Origin: Labrenzia sp. CE80
GTDB taxonomy: Bacteria > Pseudomonadota > Alphaproteobacteria > Rhizobiales > Stappiaceae
Reading direction: 5' to 3'
Length of the DNA: 64,000 nt
Assembly (NCBI RefSeq): GCF_009650605.1
Contig: NZ_WAJT01000004.1
Coordinates: 186,001-250,000 of the forward strand
Positions 26,229 through 34,559 of the stretch are shown here, in pieces. The position numbers were made by a program, and so were the translations under genes. The notes below the pieces were generated by a model. It made no database searches and was not told where the DNA came from. It worked only from the letters and a program-made list of their open reading frames with translations. The first letter of the stretch is position 1. Every line of letters starts with the position of its first letter.

Positions 26229-26262
26229 TTGCAATCATCCATATTTCGAATATTCTCGAATT
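26229..26262 (+). promoter_or_regulatory. arsR promoter with overlapping operator; transcript may be leaderless
   Basis: TTGCAA (26229-26234), 16 nt, then TATTCT (26251-26256) makes a good sigma-70-type promoter. Its expected start point (about 26263) is the A of the arsR ATG. No ribosome site precedes that ATG. The words TTCGAATATTC and TCGAAT overlap the -10 region, as an ArsR operator would. Confidence 0.5.
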
Positions 26263-26616
26263 ATGGAAAAAGAAGTTGCTCTCGACGCTTTGGCTGCCCT
26301 TGGTCAGGAAACCCGCCTCGACGTCTTTCGCCTGCTGGTGAAAGCCGGACAAGAAGGCATGACCGCGGGCTCTATATCTGAAGCGCTCGGCGTCTTGCCC
26401 AATACCCTGTCGACCCACCTGGGCGTTCTGTCGCGGTCTGGCCTTGTGCAGGCCAGCCGCGACGGACGCTCGATCACGTACCGTGCGGAGCTCACCTGCA
26501 TGCAATTGCTTGTCACATATCTGCTTCAAGATTGCTGCGGCGGCAATCCAGAGCTCTGCGCGCCGCTGTTGAACATCATTGCGTGTGAACCTTCTTCCTC
26601 CGGCTCGTCCGATTGA
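26263..26616 (+). CDS. arsR: Arsenic-responsive repressor ArsR
   Basis: The 117-residue winged-helix repressor has SmtB/ArsR features: LAALGQETRLDVFRLLVKAG, recognition helix LGVLPNTLSTHLGVLSRSGLV and the wing RDGRSITYRAE. It lacks the classical ELCVCDL metal site in the recognition helix. Instead it carries C91-C92 and C99 (DCCGGNPELC) in the C-terminal dimerisation helix, resembling the CC-type As(III) site described for the Acidithiobacillus ferrooxidans ArsR. It heads an ars operon with arsC (36 bp on) and acr3. No Shine-Dalgarno sequence precedes its ATG. Confidence 0.9.
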   Translation: MEKEVALDALAALGQETRLDVFRLLVKAGQEGMTAGSISEALGVLPNTLSTHLGVLSRSGLVQASRDGRSITYRAELTCMQLLVTYLLQDCCGGNPELCAPLLNIIACEPSSSGSSD

Positions 26617-26652
26617 ATGACTCATTTCGTCACGTGAGAGTTTGATTTCCAA

Positions 26653-27141
26653 ATGCGCAATGTTCTCTTTGTCTGTACGGCGAATTCCGCCCGATCTGTT
26701 CTGGGTGAAGGCCTGCTTCGCGATCTTGCCAGCGATCGCTACCAGTCGTTTTCAGCAGGTTCCACGCCCCGTGGCACGGTCAATCCGGATGCGCTGGATT
26801 GCCTTGCCCGTCACGGGATTTCTGCAGAAGGCTTCCGCTCCAAGAGCTGGGACGAGTTTTCCGGCCCGGACACGCCGGCGATGGATCTCATTGTCACCGT
26901 TTGTGACAATGCTGCCGGGGAAGCCTGTCCGATCTGGCCCGGACACCCGTTGGTCGCGCATTGGGGCATCGCCGATCCGGCGAGCGAAAAGGAAGATGAT
27001 ACCGAACGGGCTGCGGATTTCGATCTTGCCTATGAGCGCATAAAGCGTCGGATCGAGGCATTTCTTGCCCTTCCCGATACTGTCTTTGATGCCCCCGATG
27101 CCAAGGCGCAACTCAGCGCCATCGGCAATCTGAATGACTAA
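26653..27141 (+). CDS. arsC: Arsenate reductase, LMW tyrosine phosphatase type
   Basis: The 162-residue protein has the phosphatase P-loop at its start (VLFVCTANSARSVLGEGLL, C-x5-R-S), so it belongs to the thioredoxin- or mycothiol-type ArsC superfamily and not the glutaredoxin-type. It also has the DP-type loop in HWGIADPASEKEDD. A cysteine pair (CDNAAGEACPIWPG) matches the resolving cysteines of thioredoxin-linked ArsC. It reduces arsenate to arsenite for export by the Acr3 protein encoded downstream. The three genes lie in one operon under ArsR. Confidence 0.9.
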   Translation: MRNVLFVCTANSARSVLGEGLLRDLASDRYQSFSAGSTPRGTVNPDALDCLARHGISAEGFRSKSWDEFSGPDTPAMDLIVTVCDNAAGEACPIWPGHPLVAHWGIADPASEKEDDTERAADFDLAYERIKRRIEAFLALPDTVFDAPDAKAQLSAIGNLND

Positions 27142-27198
27142 CTCACCCCATTAAATTCACTCCGCACTGGGGTGAACTCGTGTTTAGGAGACTGAATT

Positions 27199-28242
27199 AT
27201 GGCTTCTGCGGATGAAACGCCGCTCGGCGTGTTTGAGCGCTATCTCTCGGTATGGGTGGCGCTGTGCATTGCCGCAGGCGTGATGCTTGGGCTCGTTGCG
27301 CCGGGGTTGTTCTCGGTCATCGCCGGTCTTGAATATGCGAACGTCAACATCGTCGTCGCCGTCTTCATCTGGTTGATGATCTACCCGATGATGGTCAACG
27401 TGGACTTTGCCTCGCTCAAGGATGTCGGCAGGAAGCCAAAAGGTCTTTGCATCACACTGGTGGTGAACTGGCTGATTAAGCCTTTCACCATGGCAGCGCT
27501 GGGCATCCTGTTCTTTGAATACCTGTTTGTTGACCTGGTCAGCCCTCAGGATGCCAAGGAATATATCGCCGGGATGATCCTGCTTGGCGTTGCCCCCTGC
27601 ACCGCGATGGTTTTCGTCTGGAGTCAGCTGGTCCGCGGCGATGCCAACTACACCTTGGTGCAGGTTTCCATCAACGACATCATCATGGTGTTTGCCTTCG
27701 CCCCGATCGCTGCTCTCCTGCTCGGTGTCACCAACATCATCGTGCCCTGGGAAACGCTGCTTCTGTCGGTGATCCTTTACGTGATCATTCCTTTGGCTGC
27801 GGGCTATGTCACCCGAAAGGTGCTCGACGGGACGGACAATGAGGAACGCATCGCCGAGTTTACCGCCAAGGTGAAACCGTTCTCGGTGATGGGACTGCTG
27901 GCCACGGTGGTTTTGCTGTTCGGTTTCCAGGCACAGACCATCGTCGACAAGCCGATGGTGATTGTCCTGATTGCCATCCCCCTGCTTTTGCAGAGCTACG
28001 GCATCTTTGCCATCACCTATGGTTGGGCTTATGTCTGGCGGGTGCCTTTTGCGACCGCTGCGCCGGCGGCCTTTATCGGCACGTCGAATTTCTTCGAGCT
28101 GGCCGTCGCCGTTGCGATCAGCCTCTTCGGACTGAATTCGGGCGCAGCACTGGCGACGGTTGTCGGTGTTCTCGTTGAAGTGCCGGTCATGCTTTCGCTG
28201 GTAGCTTTTGCCAACCGGACACGCCACTGGTTTGACAGATAA
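27199..28242 (+). CDS. acr3: Arsenite efflux permease Acr3
   Basis: The 347-residue integral membrane protein has about ten hydrophobic segments of the Acr3/BASS fold. The conserved cysteine in the GVAPCTAMVFVWSQL helix and the ATAAPAAFIGTSNFFELAVAVAISLFG-like segment (in 18-residue parts: PFATAAPAAFIGTSNFFE, LAVAVAISLFGLNSG) are diagnostic. It extrudes As(OH)3 from the cytosol. It lies 57 bp after arsC; a small inverted repeat (TCACCCCA with TGGGGTGA, 27143-27175) occupies that gap. AGGAGAC precedes the ATG. Confidence 0.95.
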   Translation: MASADETPLGVFERYLSVWVALCIAAGVMLGLVAPGLFSVIAGLEYANVNIVVAVFIWLMIYPMMVNVDFASLKDVGRKPKGLCITLVVNWLIKPFTMAALGILFFEYLFVDLVSPQDAKEYIAGMILLGVAPCTAMVFVWSQLVRGDANYTLVQVSINDIIMVFAFAPIAALLLGVTNIIVPWETLLLSVILYVIIPLAAGYVTRKVLDGTDNEERIAEFTAKVKPFSVMGLLATVVLLFGFQAQTIVDKPMVIVLIAIPLLLQSYGIFAITYGWAYVWRVPFATAAPAAFIGTSNFFELAVAVAISLFGLNSGAALATVVGVLVEVPVMLSLVAFANRTRHWFDR

Positions 28243-28256
28243 GGCTTATTTCTCGG

Positions 28257-28277
28257 GGGCGGGGAGCTTCCCCGCCC
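28257..28277. terminator. GC hairpin between acr3 and LysE gene
   Basis: A 9-bp stem (GGGCGGGGA with TCCCCGCCC) with a 3-nt loop sits between convergent genes. There is no T-run on the plus side, so it is a weak or factor-assisted terminator at best. Confidence 0.4.
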
Positions 28278-28300
28278 AGCTATTGCTAGCTGGGTATGAG

Positions 28301-28921
28301 TTATCGGGTTGCAGCCATGAAAACGCTACCGCCGATTAGCGACGCCCCGCCAGTGTAGCCAATCCGCTTTTGAGCGGCTCGGCTGCGAAAGGCCAGTCGC
28401 ACACGGCCTGCAAGGAGTGCGTATCCTGCCAGAGGAATGATCACCGCGACGGCGGATGTTAGCGCCATGATGGTCAGCTGAAGGCTCATGCTGCGCTCAG
28501 GGTCGATAAACTGTGAGAGAAAAGCCATGTAGAACACGATGGCCTTGGGGTTGAGAACGGCAGTGATGAGACCAGCCCAAAAACTGCTCCATGTTGATGA
28601 ACCTTGAGGTGCATCCGAAATGAAGTTGGTGTCGTTTTTAGCATCCAGAATCTGGCGATATCCCAAGTATGCCAGATAGAGAACACCGGCCCATTTCACC
28701 ACTTGAAACAGCGTCGCTGACGCAGCGAGCAGGGCGCCGACACCCATGAACGACAGACCGATAAGCACAAAGCCTCCGATGACGTCGCCGAGAATGCAGA
28801 TCATCGCCGCTTTCTGTCCCTTGGCAACAGCCTGGCCAACCACCAGCAGTACGCTTGGTCCCGGAATAAGGGTCAGGATGACGGATGCGGTGATAAATGC
28901 CAGCCAAGTGTGAAAGGCCAT
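28301..28921 (-). CDS. LysE/RhtB family amino-acid exporter
   Basis: The 206-residue inner-membrane protein has six hydrophobic segments and the family motif in LTLIPGPSVLLVVGQAVAKGQKAAMICILGDVIGG. LYLAYLGYRQILDA and PKAIVFYMAFLSQFIDP are also characteristic. Members export homoserine, threonine, lysine or related compounds. It sits between the ars operon and a GntR gene with no shared operon; the substrate cannot be read from sequence. Confidence 0.88.
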   Translation of the reverse strand: MAFHTWLAFITASVILTLIPGPSVLLVVGQAVAKGQKAAMICILGDVIGGFVLIGLSFMGVGALLAASATLFQVVKWAGVLYLAYLGYRQILDAKNDTNFISDAPQGSSTWSSFWAGLITAVLNPKAIVFYMAFLSQFIDPERSMSLQLTIMALTSAVAVIIPLAGYALLAGRVRLAFRSRAAQKRIGYTGGASLIGGSVFMAATR

Positions 28922-29093
28922 ATAAGTGGCTCCAGGCGTTGATGAAAACGGGAGTTACTCCAATGGGAGCGAAGTCTGGTTTGCAGTTCTCTTGTCTGCA
29001 TACGCCGCCTCGGTGAGCCGGGCAACACTGTATGACGCACCTCAGGAATGCATTTTTTCAGAATGATCTTGCAGGGGCTGGCTGTGCATCGCA

Positions 29094-29744
29094 TCAACCG
29101 GCTGAAGTCATCAACGCTGTTGCCTGACGTTTCAGATAAAGCACAAGATCGTCTGCTTTCTCAACTGCCGCTTTCTCGTCCCCCGCTTCAATCGCTTGCA
29201 TTAGCTCGAGATGGTTCCAGGCAGCCGGGTTCAGGTCAGCTTCGCCAAGGTATCTGAACCAGAAGCGGCGACTGAGTGTTTGCAACGGGCCGACCGCCTT
29301 GGCGGCAAACGGGTTGCAGGATGCCGTGGCGACGATCTCGTCAAATTTCTTGTCCAGGCGCAGGAATTCTGCGACATCCGCGTCGGCTGCGGCCGCGCGC
29401 ATGTCGTCTGCGCAGATTCGTAGCGCGTCCCGCTCTGCGCGGCTCGCAAGGCGCGCTGAAGCGCCTGCCAGCAAGACTTCCAGGCCGTGACGGGCCTCCA
29501 TGACTCTCGCGAAATCAGCCGGATTGATTTCTGCAATCACAATCCCGAGCCTCGGGCGGATTGTGATAAGGCCCTCCCAACTGAGCCTTTGAAGCGCCTC
29601 GCGAATGGGCGTCCTGCCCATTTCGAAGTCTTCCACCAGCCGGCTTTCGGTGACGGCCTCACCTGGCTTGAGTTTGAGCGTGACGATGTCTTCTTCCAGG
29701 CGTCGATAGGCGGTGTGGGTCAAGCTGTCTTTTTCGTTCGCCAT
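29094..29744 (-). CDS. GntR-family regulator with FCD domain
   Basis: The 216-residue protein has an N-terminal winged helix (AYRRLEEDIVTLKLKPGEAVTESRLVEDFEMGRTPIREALQRL) and a C-terminal all-helical FCD ligand domain carrying candidate metal-binding residues (D in RLDKKFDEIV, H in WNHLELMQAI). It is divergent from the D-amino-acid oxidase/hydroxyproline epimerase pair, making it the probable controller of that pathway. GGGAGG precedes the ATG. A CTGATATATCAG palindrome lies 67-78 bp upstream. Confidence 0.88.
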   Translation of the reverse strand: MANEKDSLTHTAYRRLEEDIVTLKLKPGEAVTESRLVEDFEMGRTPIREALQRLSWEGLITIRPRLGIVIAEINPADFARVMEARHGLEVLLAGASARLASRAERDALRICADDMRAAAADADVAEFLRLDKKFDEIVATASCNPFAAKAVGPLQTLSRRFWFRYLGEADLNPAAWNHLELMQAIEAGDEKAAVEKADDLVLYLKRQATALMTSAG

Positions 29745-29810
29745 CTTGTCTTGCCTCCCGCGACCGGCTTGTCGTCTCGCGACAATACGGACTTCTCGCC
29801 TGATGCATCA

Positions 29811-29822
29811 CTGATATATCAG
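29811..29822. promoter_or_regulatory. Candidate GntR operator CTGATATATCAG
   Basis: A perfect 12-bp palindrome is nested inside a wider inverted repeat GCCTGAT-N13-ATCAGGC (29798-29824). It lies between the divergent GntR gene and the oxidase/epimerase operon. FCD-type GntR proteins bind short AT-centred palindromes of this kind; binding is inferred. Confidence 0.5.
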
Positions 29823-30028
29823 GCGTTGACAATAAGAAAGCGGAGGCGCAGTCTCTCTCTTCCATAGGGTTCGATTTTAGGGGTGCCCCCATGTGGACGG
29901 GCTTTTTCCGGCTGTTACGACAAAGTGCACAGACAACGGCAAGCTCGACGTCGTCGAACTGGAGCGCGTTCACACGGTGATAAAATCTTCCCTTGCAAAT
30001 CGCCCTGAATTGCCAACTCTCTAAGATC

Positions 30029-31270
30029 ATGACAACACCTCACGTTCATATCCTCGGGGCCGGGATCATCGGCCTTACGACTGCTGCGGTTCTCGGGGAG
30101 CGCGGTTGCAAGGTCACCATTCTTGACCGGGAAGGTCCGGCGGCTGGGGCAAGCCAGGGCAACGCCGGTGGCATCGCCTGGACCGATGTCGCGCCTCTTG
30201 CTTCGCCGGGTGTGTGGAAGCAGGCGATCTCCTGGCTTGCCGATCCTCTCGGGCCGCTATCCGTGCGACCCTCTTACAGTCTCAAGATCCTGCCATGGAT
30301 GGTGCGGTTCCTGGCCGCCTCCACAAAATCTCGCGTGCAGGAAAGCAGGGAAGCGCTTGCTGTCTTGAGAGCGGACGCTCTTCCGGCATGGGAGCGTGTG
30401 TGGAAACTGACGGGGACCCACAATCAGGTGCGTTATAGTGGTTGTCTCGAGGTCTTCGACAATGAGGCCCAGTTCCGGAACAGCTTGAGTTCCTGGGCCG
30501 AACAAAGAGACTATGGCATCGAGGTGCGTGAGCTTTCCGGGGATGAAGTCCGGGACCGTGAGCCGGAGCTTTCGTCAACTGTCGTGGGCGGTGCTTTTGT
30601 TCCCGGCTGGGCGCAGATGGATGACCCCAAGAAGCTTTGCCTTTCGATTGCCGACTGGCTCGTCGCGCAGGGCGTTTCTTTCGAAGTTGCCGATGTTCAG
30701 CGGGTTGCGGCAACCAATGAAGGGGCCTCTCTGACCTTGGCGGACGGTTCGACGCTGAGTTGCGGGAAGCTGGTGATTGCCTGTGGTGCCTGGTCCCGGA
30801 AATTGACATCCCAGCTTGGCGATCCTGTGCCGCTTGATACAGAGCGCGGCTATAACATCACTGTGCCGGAGCCTGGGGTGTCGCTCAGCAATTTCGTCAT
30901 GCTGCGCGGCCATGGCTTCGTTATGTCACCGCTGGAAACGGGCCTGAGGATTGGAGGCGCTGTCGAATTCGGCGGTTTGGAGCTTCCTCCGAACTGGCAA
31001 CGGGTCGACGCGATGATCGCCAAGGCAAAAACGATTTGTCCGGGGCTTGATGCCAGCACCGGCAAGCGCTGGATGGGATACCGTCCCTCGCTGCCGGACA
31101 GCCTGCCGGTGATCGGAACGTCTTCGGCGAGCGAGCATATCGTCTATGGTTTCGGGCATGCCCACCACGGGTTGACCGAGGCTGCGACGACGGGTCAACA
31201 GTTGACCGCACTTCTGCTCGGCGAGACGCCTTCCCTTGATCTCGCACCGTTCCGCGCAACCCGTTTCTGA
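30029..31270 (+). CDS. FAD-dependent D-amino-acid oxidase (probable cis-4-hydroxy-D-proline oxidase)
   Basis: The 413-residue flavoprotein begins with the Rossmann motif VHILGAGIIGLTTAAVLGERG and GASQGNAGGIAW. Near the C-terminus it has WMGYRPSLPDSLPVIG and YGFGHAHHGLTEAATTGQ, as in DadA-type dehydrogenases/oxidases. A TTG at 29993 extends the frame, but the ATG at 30029 matches the family. It lies 14 bp before a 4-hydroxyproline epimerase gene. The likely reaction is therefore oxidation of cis-4-hydroxy-D-proline to pyrroline-4-hydroxy-2-carboxylate; general D-amino-acid oxidation is the fallback. Confidence 0.87.
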   Translation: MTTPHVHILGAGIIGLTTAAVLGERGCKVTILDREGPAAGASQGNAGGIAWTDVAPLASPGVWKQAISWLADPLGPLSVRPSYSLKILPWMVRFLAASTKSRVQESREALAVLRADALPAWERVWKLTGTHNQVRYSGCLEVFDNEAQFRNSLSSWAEQRDYGIEVRELSGDEVRDREPELSSTVVGGAFVPGWAQMDDPKKLCLSIADWLVAQGVSFEVADVQRVAATNEGASLTLADGSTLSCGKLVIACGAWSRKLTSQLGDPVPLDTERGYNITVPEPGVSLSNFVMLRGHGFVMSPLETGLRIGGAVEFGGLELPPNWQRVDAMIAKAKTICPGLDASTGKRWMGYRPSLPDSLPVIGTSSASEHIVYGFGHAHHGLTEAATTGQQLTALLLGETPSLDLAPFRATRF

Positions 31271-31284
31271 CAAGAGGACCACCC

Positions 31285-32316
31285 ATGGCCCGTCATACGT
31301 TCTTCTGCATCGACGGACACACCTGCGGCAATCCGGTTCGTCTGGTTGCAGGTGGGGCGCCGCAGCTGCCGATGGGCTCCATGTTTGACCGGCGCCAGTC
31401 CTTTGTACGCGACTATGACTGGATCCGCACCGGCTTGATGTTCGAGCCGCGGGGCCACGACATGATGTCCGGCTCAGTTCTCTATCCGCCTTCAAGCGAT
31501 GCCTATGACGTTGGCGTGCTTTACATCGAGACGAGTGGCTGTTTGCCGATGTGTGGTCACGGCACCATCGGAACGGTCACGATGGCGCTTGAGGAAGGCC
31601 TGCTTGCGCCGAAAATTCCGGGCCAGGCACGGCTTGAAACGCCCGCTGGTCTGGTGCTCGCCGACTACACAATGGACGGCGAGTATGTGTCTTCAGTAAA
31701 GCTGACCAACGTTCCCTCGTTCCTGGCAGCTGAAGGCCTGGAGATCGAGTGCCCCGAGTTTGGCCCATTGGTGTGCGACGTTGCTTATGGCGGAAATTTC
31801 TATGCGATCTTCGAACCGCAGAGGAACTTTGCCGGCGTTGGATCCGTTCCCATCGATCAACTGGTGGCGGTCAGTCCAAGGCTTCGGGATGCGCTGAATG
31901 AAGCCTTCGACATTTGCCATCCAGAGAATCCGGAGATCCGGGGCGTCTCCCACATTCAGTGGACCGGGCCGGCTCAAGACCCAAAAGCCAATGCCCGCAA
32001 TGCCGTCTTTTATGGTGACAAGGCCATAGACCGTAGCCCTTGCGGCACAGGCACGTCCGCGCGCATGGCGCAGCTTTTTGCCAAGGGTAAGCTGAAGGTT
32101 GGGGATCGCTTCGTGCATGAAAGCGTCATCGGGTCGTTGTTTACGGGCGGAGTGAAAGCTGACGTTCTCGTCGGCACAAAACGGGGCATCATTCCGACCA
32201 TCGAGGGCTGGGCGGTGAAGACCGGCACCAGCACTATCACTCTGGATGAACGCGACCCTTACATGGCTGGCTTTTCGGTCACCGGAACCGGCGTCAAACG
32301 CTATCCGAGGCCGTGA
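31285..32316 (+). CDS. 4-Hydroxyproline 2-epimerase
   Basis: The 343-residue protein belongs to the proline racemase superfamily. FFCIDGHTCGNPVRLVAGG opens it, and both catalytic cysteines are present: C90 in LPMCGHGTIG and C253 in DRSPCGTGTSA. Two cysteines argue for epimerase activity and against trans-3-hydroxyproline dehydratase, where the first is replaced by serine or threonine. It interconverts trans-4-hydroxy-L-proline and cis-4-hydroxy-D-proline. The upstream oxidase gene supplies the next step. The deaminase of the pathway is not nearby; a semialdehyde dehydrogenase for the final step is at 9783-11345. Confidence 0.92.
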   Translation: MARHTFFCIDGHTCGNPVRLVAGGAPQLPMGSMFDRRQSFVRDYDWIRTGLMFEPRGHDMMSGSVLYPPSSDAYDVGVLYIETSGCLPMCGHGTIGTVTMALEEGLLAPKIPGQARLETPAGLVLADYTMDGEYVSSVKLTNVPSFLAAEGLEIECPEFGPLVCDVAYGGNFYAIFEPQRNFAGVGSVPIDQLVAVSPRLRDALNEAFDICHPENPEIRGVSHIQWTGPAQDPKANARNAVFYGDKAIDRSPCGTGTSARMAQLFAKGKLKVGDRFVHESVIGSLFTGGVKADVLVGTKRGIIPTIEGWAVKTGTSTITLDERDPYMAGFSVTGTGVKRYPRP

Positions 32317-32358
32317 CGGGTGCTGCCAGTTCGTCTGACTGCGCACCCGTCTTAGCCA

Positions 32359-32742
32359 TCACTGACACGCGGGAGCGCCAAGGTGATTGTTTCCCGCAAC
32401 TGCATTCACATTGATGATTTGATCGGAGCCGCGGGCAAGGAAACAGTAGCTATCGTTACCAACGACCTGAAAAAAGCAGGAGGCGCCTCCTGTCGGTATC
32501 TCGATATTTGTTGCCGCAGTGATGGCAAAAATTGTCGCGGTTGCTGCTCTTGTTGCGGTGCTGTTCGGATTTTTCCGGAACAAGATCCCTGTGTTTGGCG
32601 CGGCGACGGGGATCGCGGAGAATTGCCTGCAGTCTGCACTGAACGGCAGGTCTACGGCCTGGGCCGGGCTGGCGGTCGCGAAGGTGAAAGCTGCGATGGC
32701 AGGCAGGCCGAAGCGACGCAGGTTGCTCGTAAAACGGGTCAT
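32359..32742 (-). CDS. Small secreted cysteine-containing protein
   Basis: The 127-residue product has a clear signal peptide (RRFGLPAIAAFTFATASPAQA, cleavage before VDLPF). The mature chain of about 98 residues carries four cysteines (SADC, SCFF, YCFL, PAC at the very end), suggesting two disulphides. Thr/Ala/Asn-rich repeats (NSTATRAATATIFAITAATN) fill the middle. AAAGGAG stands 9 nt before the ATG. I recognise no family. It lies downstream of two other orphan genes on the same strand, 129 bp away with an intervening hairpin at 32762-32785, so co-transcription is possible but uncertain. Confidence 0.6.
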   Translation of the reverse strand: MTRFTSNLRRFGLPAIAAFTFATASPAQAVDLPFSADCRQFSAIPVAAPNTGILFRKNPNSTATRAATATIFAITAATNIEIPTGGASCFFQVVGNDSYCFLARGSDQIINVNAVAGNNHLGAPACQ

Positions 32743-32871
32743 TGCATAAACTCCTTTATGGGCGGTGTCCTCTCAAGGACGCCGCATGGCGTTGAATGTG
32801 AGATTGCATTCCAGGCGCCCTTGAAAAACGGGGCCAATACCGGGCTGTGAGATTGTTCCTCGACGTTCGCC

Positions 32872-33546
32872 CTATTGGGCTGTCTGAATAACGAACGTTT
32901 TCAGCAATCCAGCCTTAGCCAGATCGATGATGTCACCGCTCTTTTTGAGGCTGGCAACGAAGTCCTCGGCACTCGCGATTTGCATGTGAGCCAGATGGTA
33001 TCCCGTCCAGGTCAGTTGCAGACCCAGCGAACGGACCTTGTGTTGCTCAAAGCCATGTCCGCTCTCAGTGACAGCAGACAAAGTCACATCGCATTTGACA
33101 TAGTTGAGGCTTGGCGCACTCTTATCGGTGGCATTGACGGCGACCAGCAGGATCGACGCGTCCAGAGTGTCTCGCGGTTCAAGGTCCTCTAGCCGCTTGG
33201 ACAAGGCAGTTTCGAAGATTTTCTCGAAGCTGCCGCCGAAACTCTCACGCAAATTGAGAGTTTTTAAAGTCAAGGCTTCTGCTTTGTGAGCAATTTCTGA
33301 GGCCAGTGTGTCCGGTATTTCAAGCGTGCCAGTGCTTGTGTTGGTTGACGTGTTAACAAGCGTCAATGCAGGCAGAGCTTCCAAGGATTCGAGAAGTCCG
33401 GCAGGTTGTTTGTTTGCGGCCATTGGCTTCAGATGAGCTGCAATGATTCCAAGATAGCTTCGAAGCACGGCGAGGACCTTGGGGTTGCATTCGGATGCTC
33501 CCTTTGGCGTAAACTCAATGAAAACGGGTACTAGTGAATGGGACAT
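32872..33546 (-). CDS. Orphan protein downstream of the 287-residue orphan gene
   Basis: The 224-residue product starts MSHSLVPVFIEFTPKGASE with GGGAGG placed correctly before the ATG at 33546; the frame is open further upstream but that overlaps the previous gene. The protein is soluble, with no signal peptide or membrane span. It alternates Leu/Ala-rich helices (VLAVLRSYLGIIAAHL) with beta-like runs (DASILLVAVNATD, SLGLQLTWTGYHLAH). I recognise no family. It follows the 287-residue orphan gene by 70 bp on the same strand with its own ribosome site, so they probably form an operon. Confidence 0.65.
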   Translation of the reverse strand: MSHSLVPVFIEFTPKGASECNPKVLAVLRSYLGIIAAHLKPMAANKQPAGLLESLEALPALTLVNTSTNTSTGTLEIPDTLASEIAHKAEALTLKTLNLRESFGGSFEKIFETALSKRLEDLEPRDTLDASILLVAVNATDKSAPSLNYVKCDVTLSAVTESGHGFEQHKVRSLGLQLTWTGYHLAHMQIASAEDFVASLKKSGDIIDLAKAGLLKTFVIQTAQ

Positions 33547-33616
33547 GACGCCTCCCGTAGATCTTGATGGTTGACGGGAGCCGACCGGGTTGACCGGTCG
33601 GCAATGTGTCTCGTCG

Positions 33617-34480
33617 CTAGCTCTTCTTTGCGACGTCGTGACCGAAGAAGTTCTTGGCCTTTTCGACGTCGTCTTTGGTGCTGCCGGTGATGACGTCGTC
33701 CCAAGCCTTTTTGTTGTCTTTTTGGGCGGGGTTGGACATGCTCGCCCAGTTGAGCAACAGCGTTCCTTTTTGATATTTGAAATCAAAATCAAACACTTCG
33801 GCCGAAGCGCAAGTCGAATAGACCGTCTTTTCCTTTTCGGTGAAGTGAATGAAATAGTACTCTGCGAGCGTCATTAGCTCCCAGTTACCGGCGGAGTTCT
33901 GAACTGGTTGGTATCCAAAGGAAAGATGATAGGTATTCATCTCTTTCGACTTGGACTTCACCCCTGCGCGAATTTGATCGCCCATGCTGGTCAGAAAGTT
34001 GGTAAAGGCAGGCGCAATTGCCGCGCCAGCAGCCCATGCGACCATGCTGGTCAGGAAACTTGTCGCAATTTCAACGCCTTTGAAATGCTCTTCATAGTGG
34101 TAACTGGTGATGTCCGTCGGCGTGTAAAATTCCGCCGGCAGAACGCTCAAAGGGGCCTGCCAATTGTTGGGGTCGGCCCACTTGTCGGGTTGACGCTGGA
34201 AATTATTCGACATCCAGGCCGTGACCAGGCCCAGCCCTGACTGCAGATAGTACTGCTGCTGGGTCAAGAGGGTCTGGAAGGCCTTCTTGTCTGCGGCTGA
34301 AACGCTATCGGGCAGCGTGCCGTTGAACTGCATCACCGACCCAGTGGTGTTCCCATCGGCTTGAAATAGTTCTGGCGTTTTTGTGGGGGCGGCGACCAGT
34401 TCTTCGGCCTTGAGCGGTCCGGCTGGGCCAGCAAAAAATTTGCCTGCTTTTTCAATCTGAGCTTGAAGTTGGGCTGACAT
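33617..34480 (-). CDS. Orphan 287-residue protein with central hydrophobic segment
   Basis: An AGGAGGAG ribosome site fixes the ATG at 34480. The protein has no signal peptide. Gln/Trp/Asn-rich N-terminal helices (about 60-118) are followed by a Tyr-rich strand (FYTPTDITSYHYEEHF). A long hydrophobic helical region (about 136-168, with SFLTSMVAWAAGAAIAPAF) comes next, then alternating beta strands (MNTYHLSFGYQPV, VFDFDFKYQ). The sole cysteine is C224 in YSTCASAEVF. This layout could suit a lipid-associated or membrane-inserting protein. Size and a single late cysteine brought the Erwinia Evf virulence factor to mind, but I cannot confirm homology. It follows a Crp/Fnr gene with a perfect palindrome between. 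Confidence 0.65.
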   Translation of the reverse strand: MSAQLQAQIEKAGKFFAGPAGPLKAEELVAAPTKTPELFQADGNTTGSVMQFNGTLPDSVSAADKKAFQTLLTQQQYYLQSGLGLVTAWMSNNFQRQPDKWADPNNWQAPLSVLPAEFYTPTDITSYHYEEHFKGVEIATSFLTSMVAWAAGAAIAPAFTNFLTSMGDQIRAGVKSKSKEMNTYHLSFGYQPVQNSAGNWELMTLAEYYFIHFTEKEKTVYSTCASAEVFDFDFKYQKGTLLLNWASMSNPAQKDNKKAWDDVITGSTKDDVEKAKNFFGHDVAKKS

Positions 34481-34559
34481 GGTAACTCCTCCTAAAGTTG
34501 CTGATGACGTCCCTTGCTTGTAGGGGTCGAACAACCATAGGCGGCAGCAGATCTGGCGG

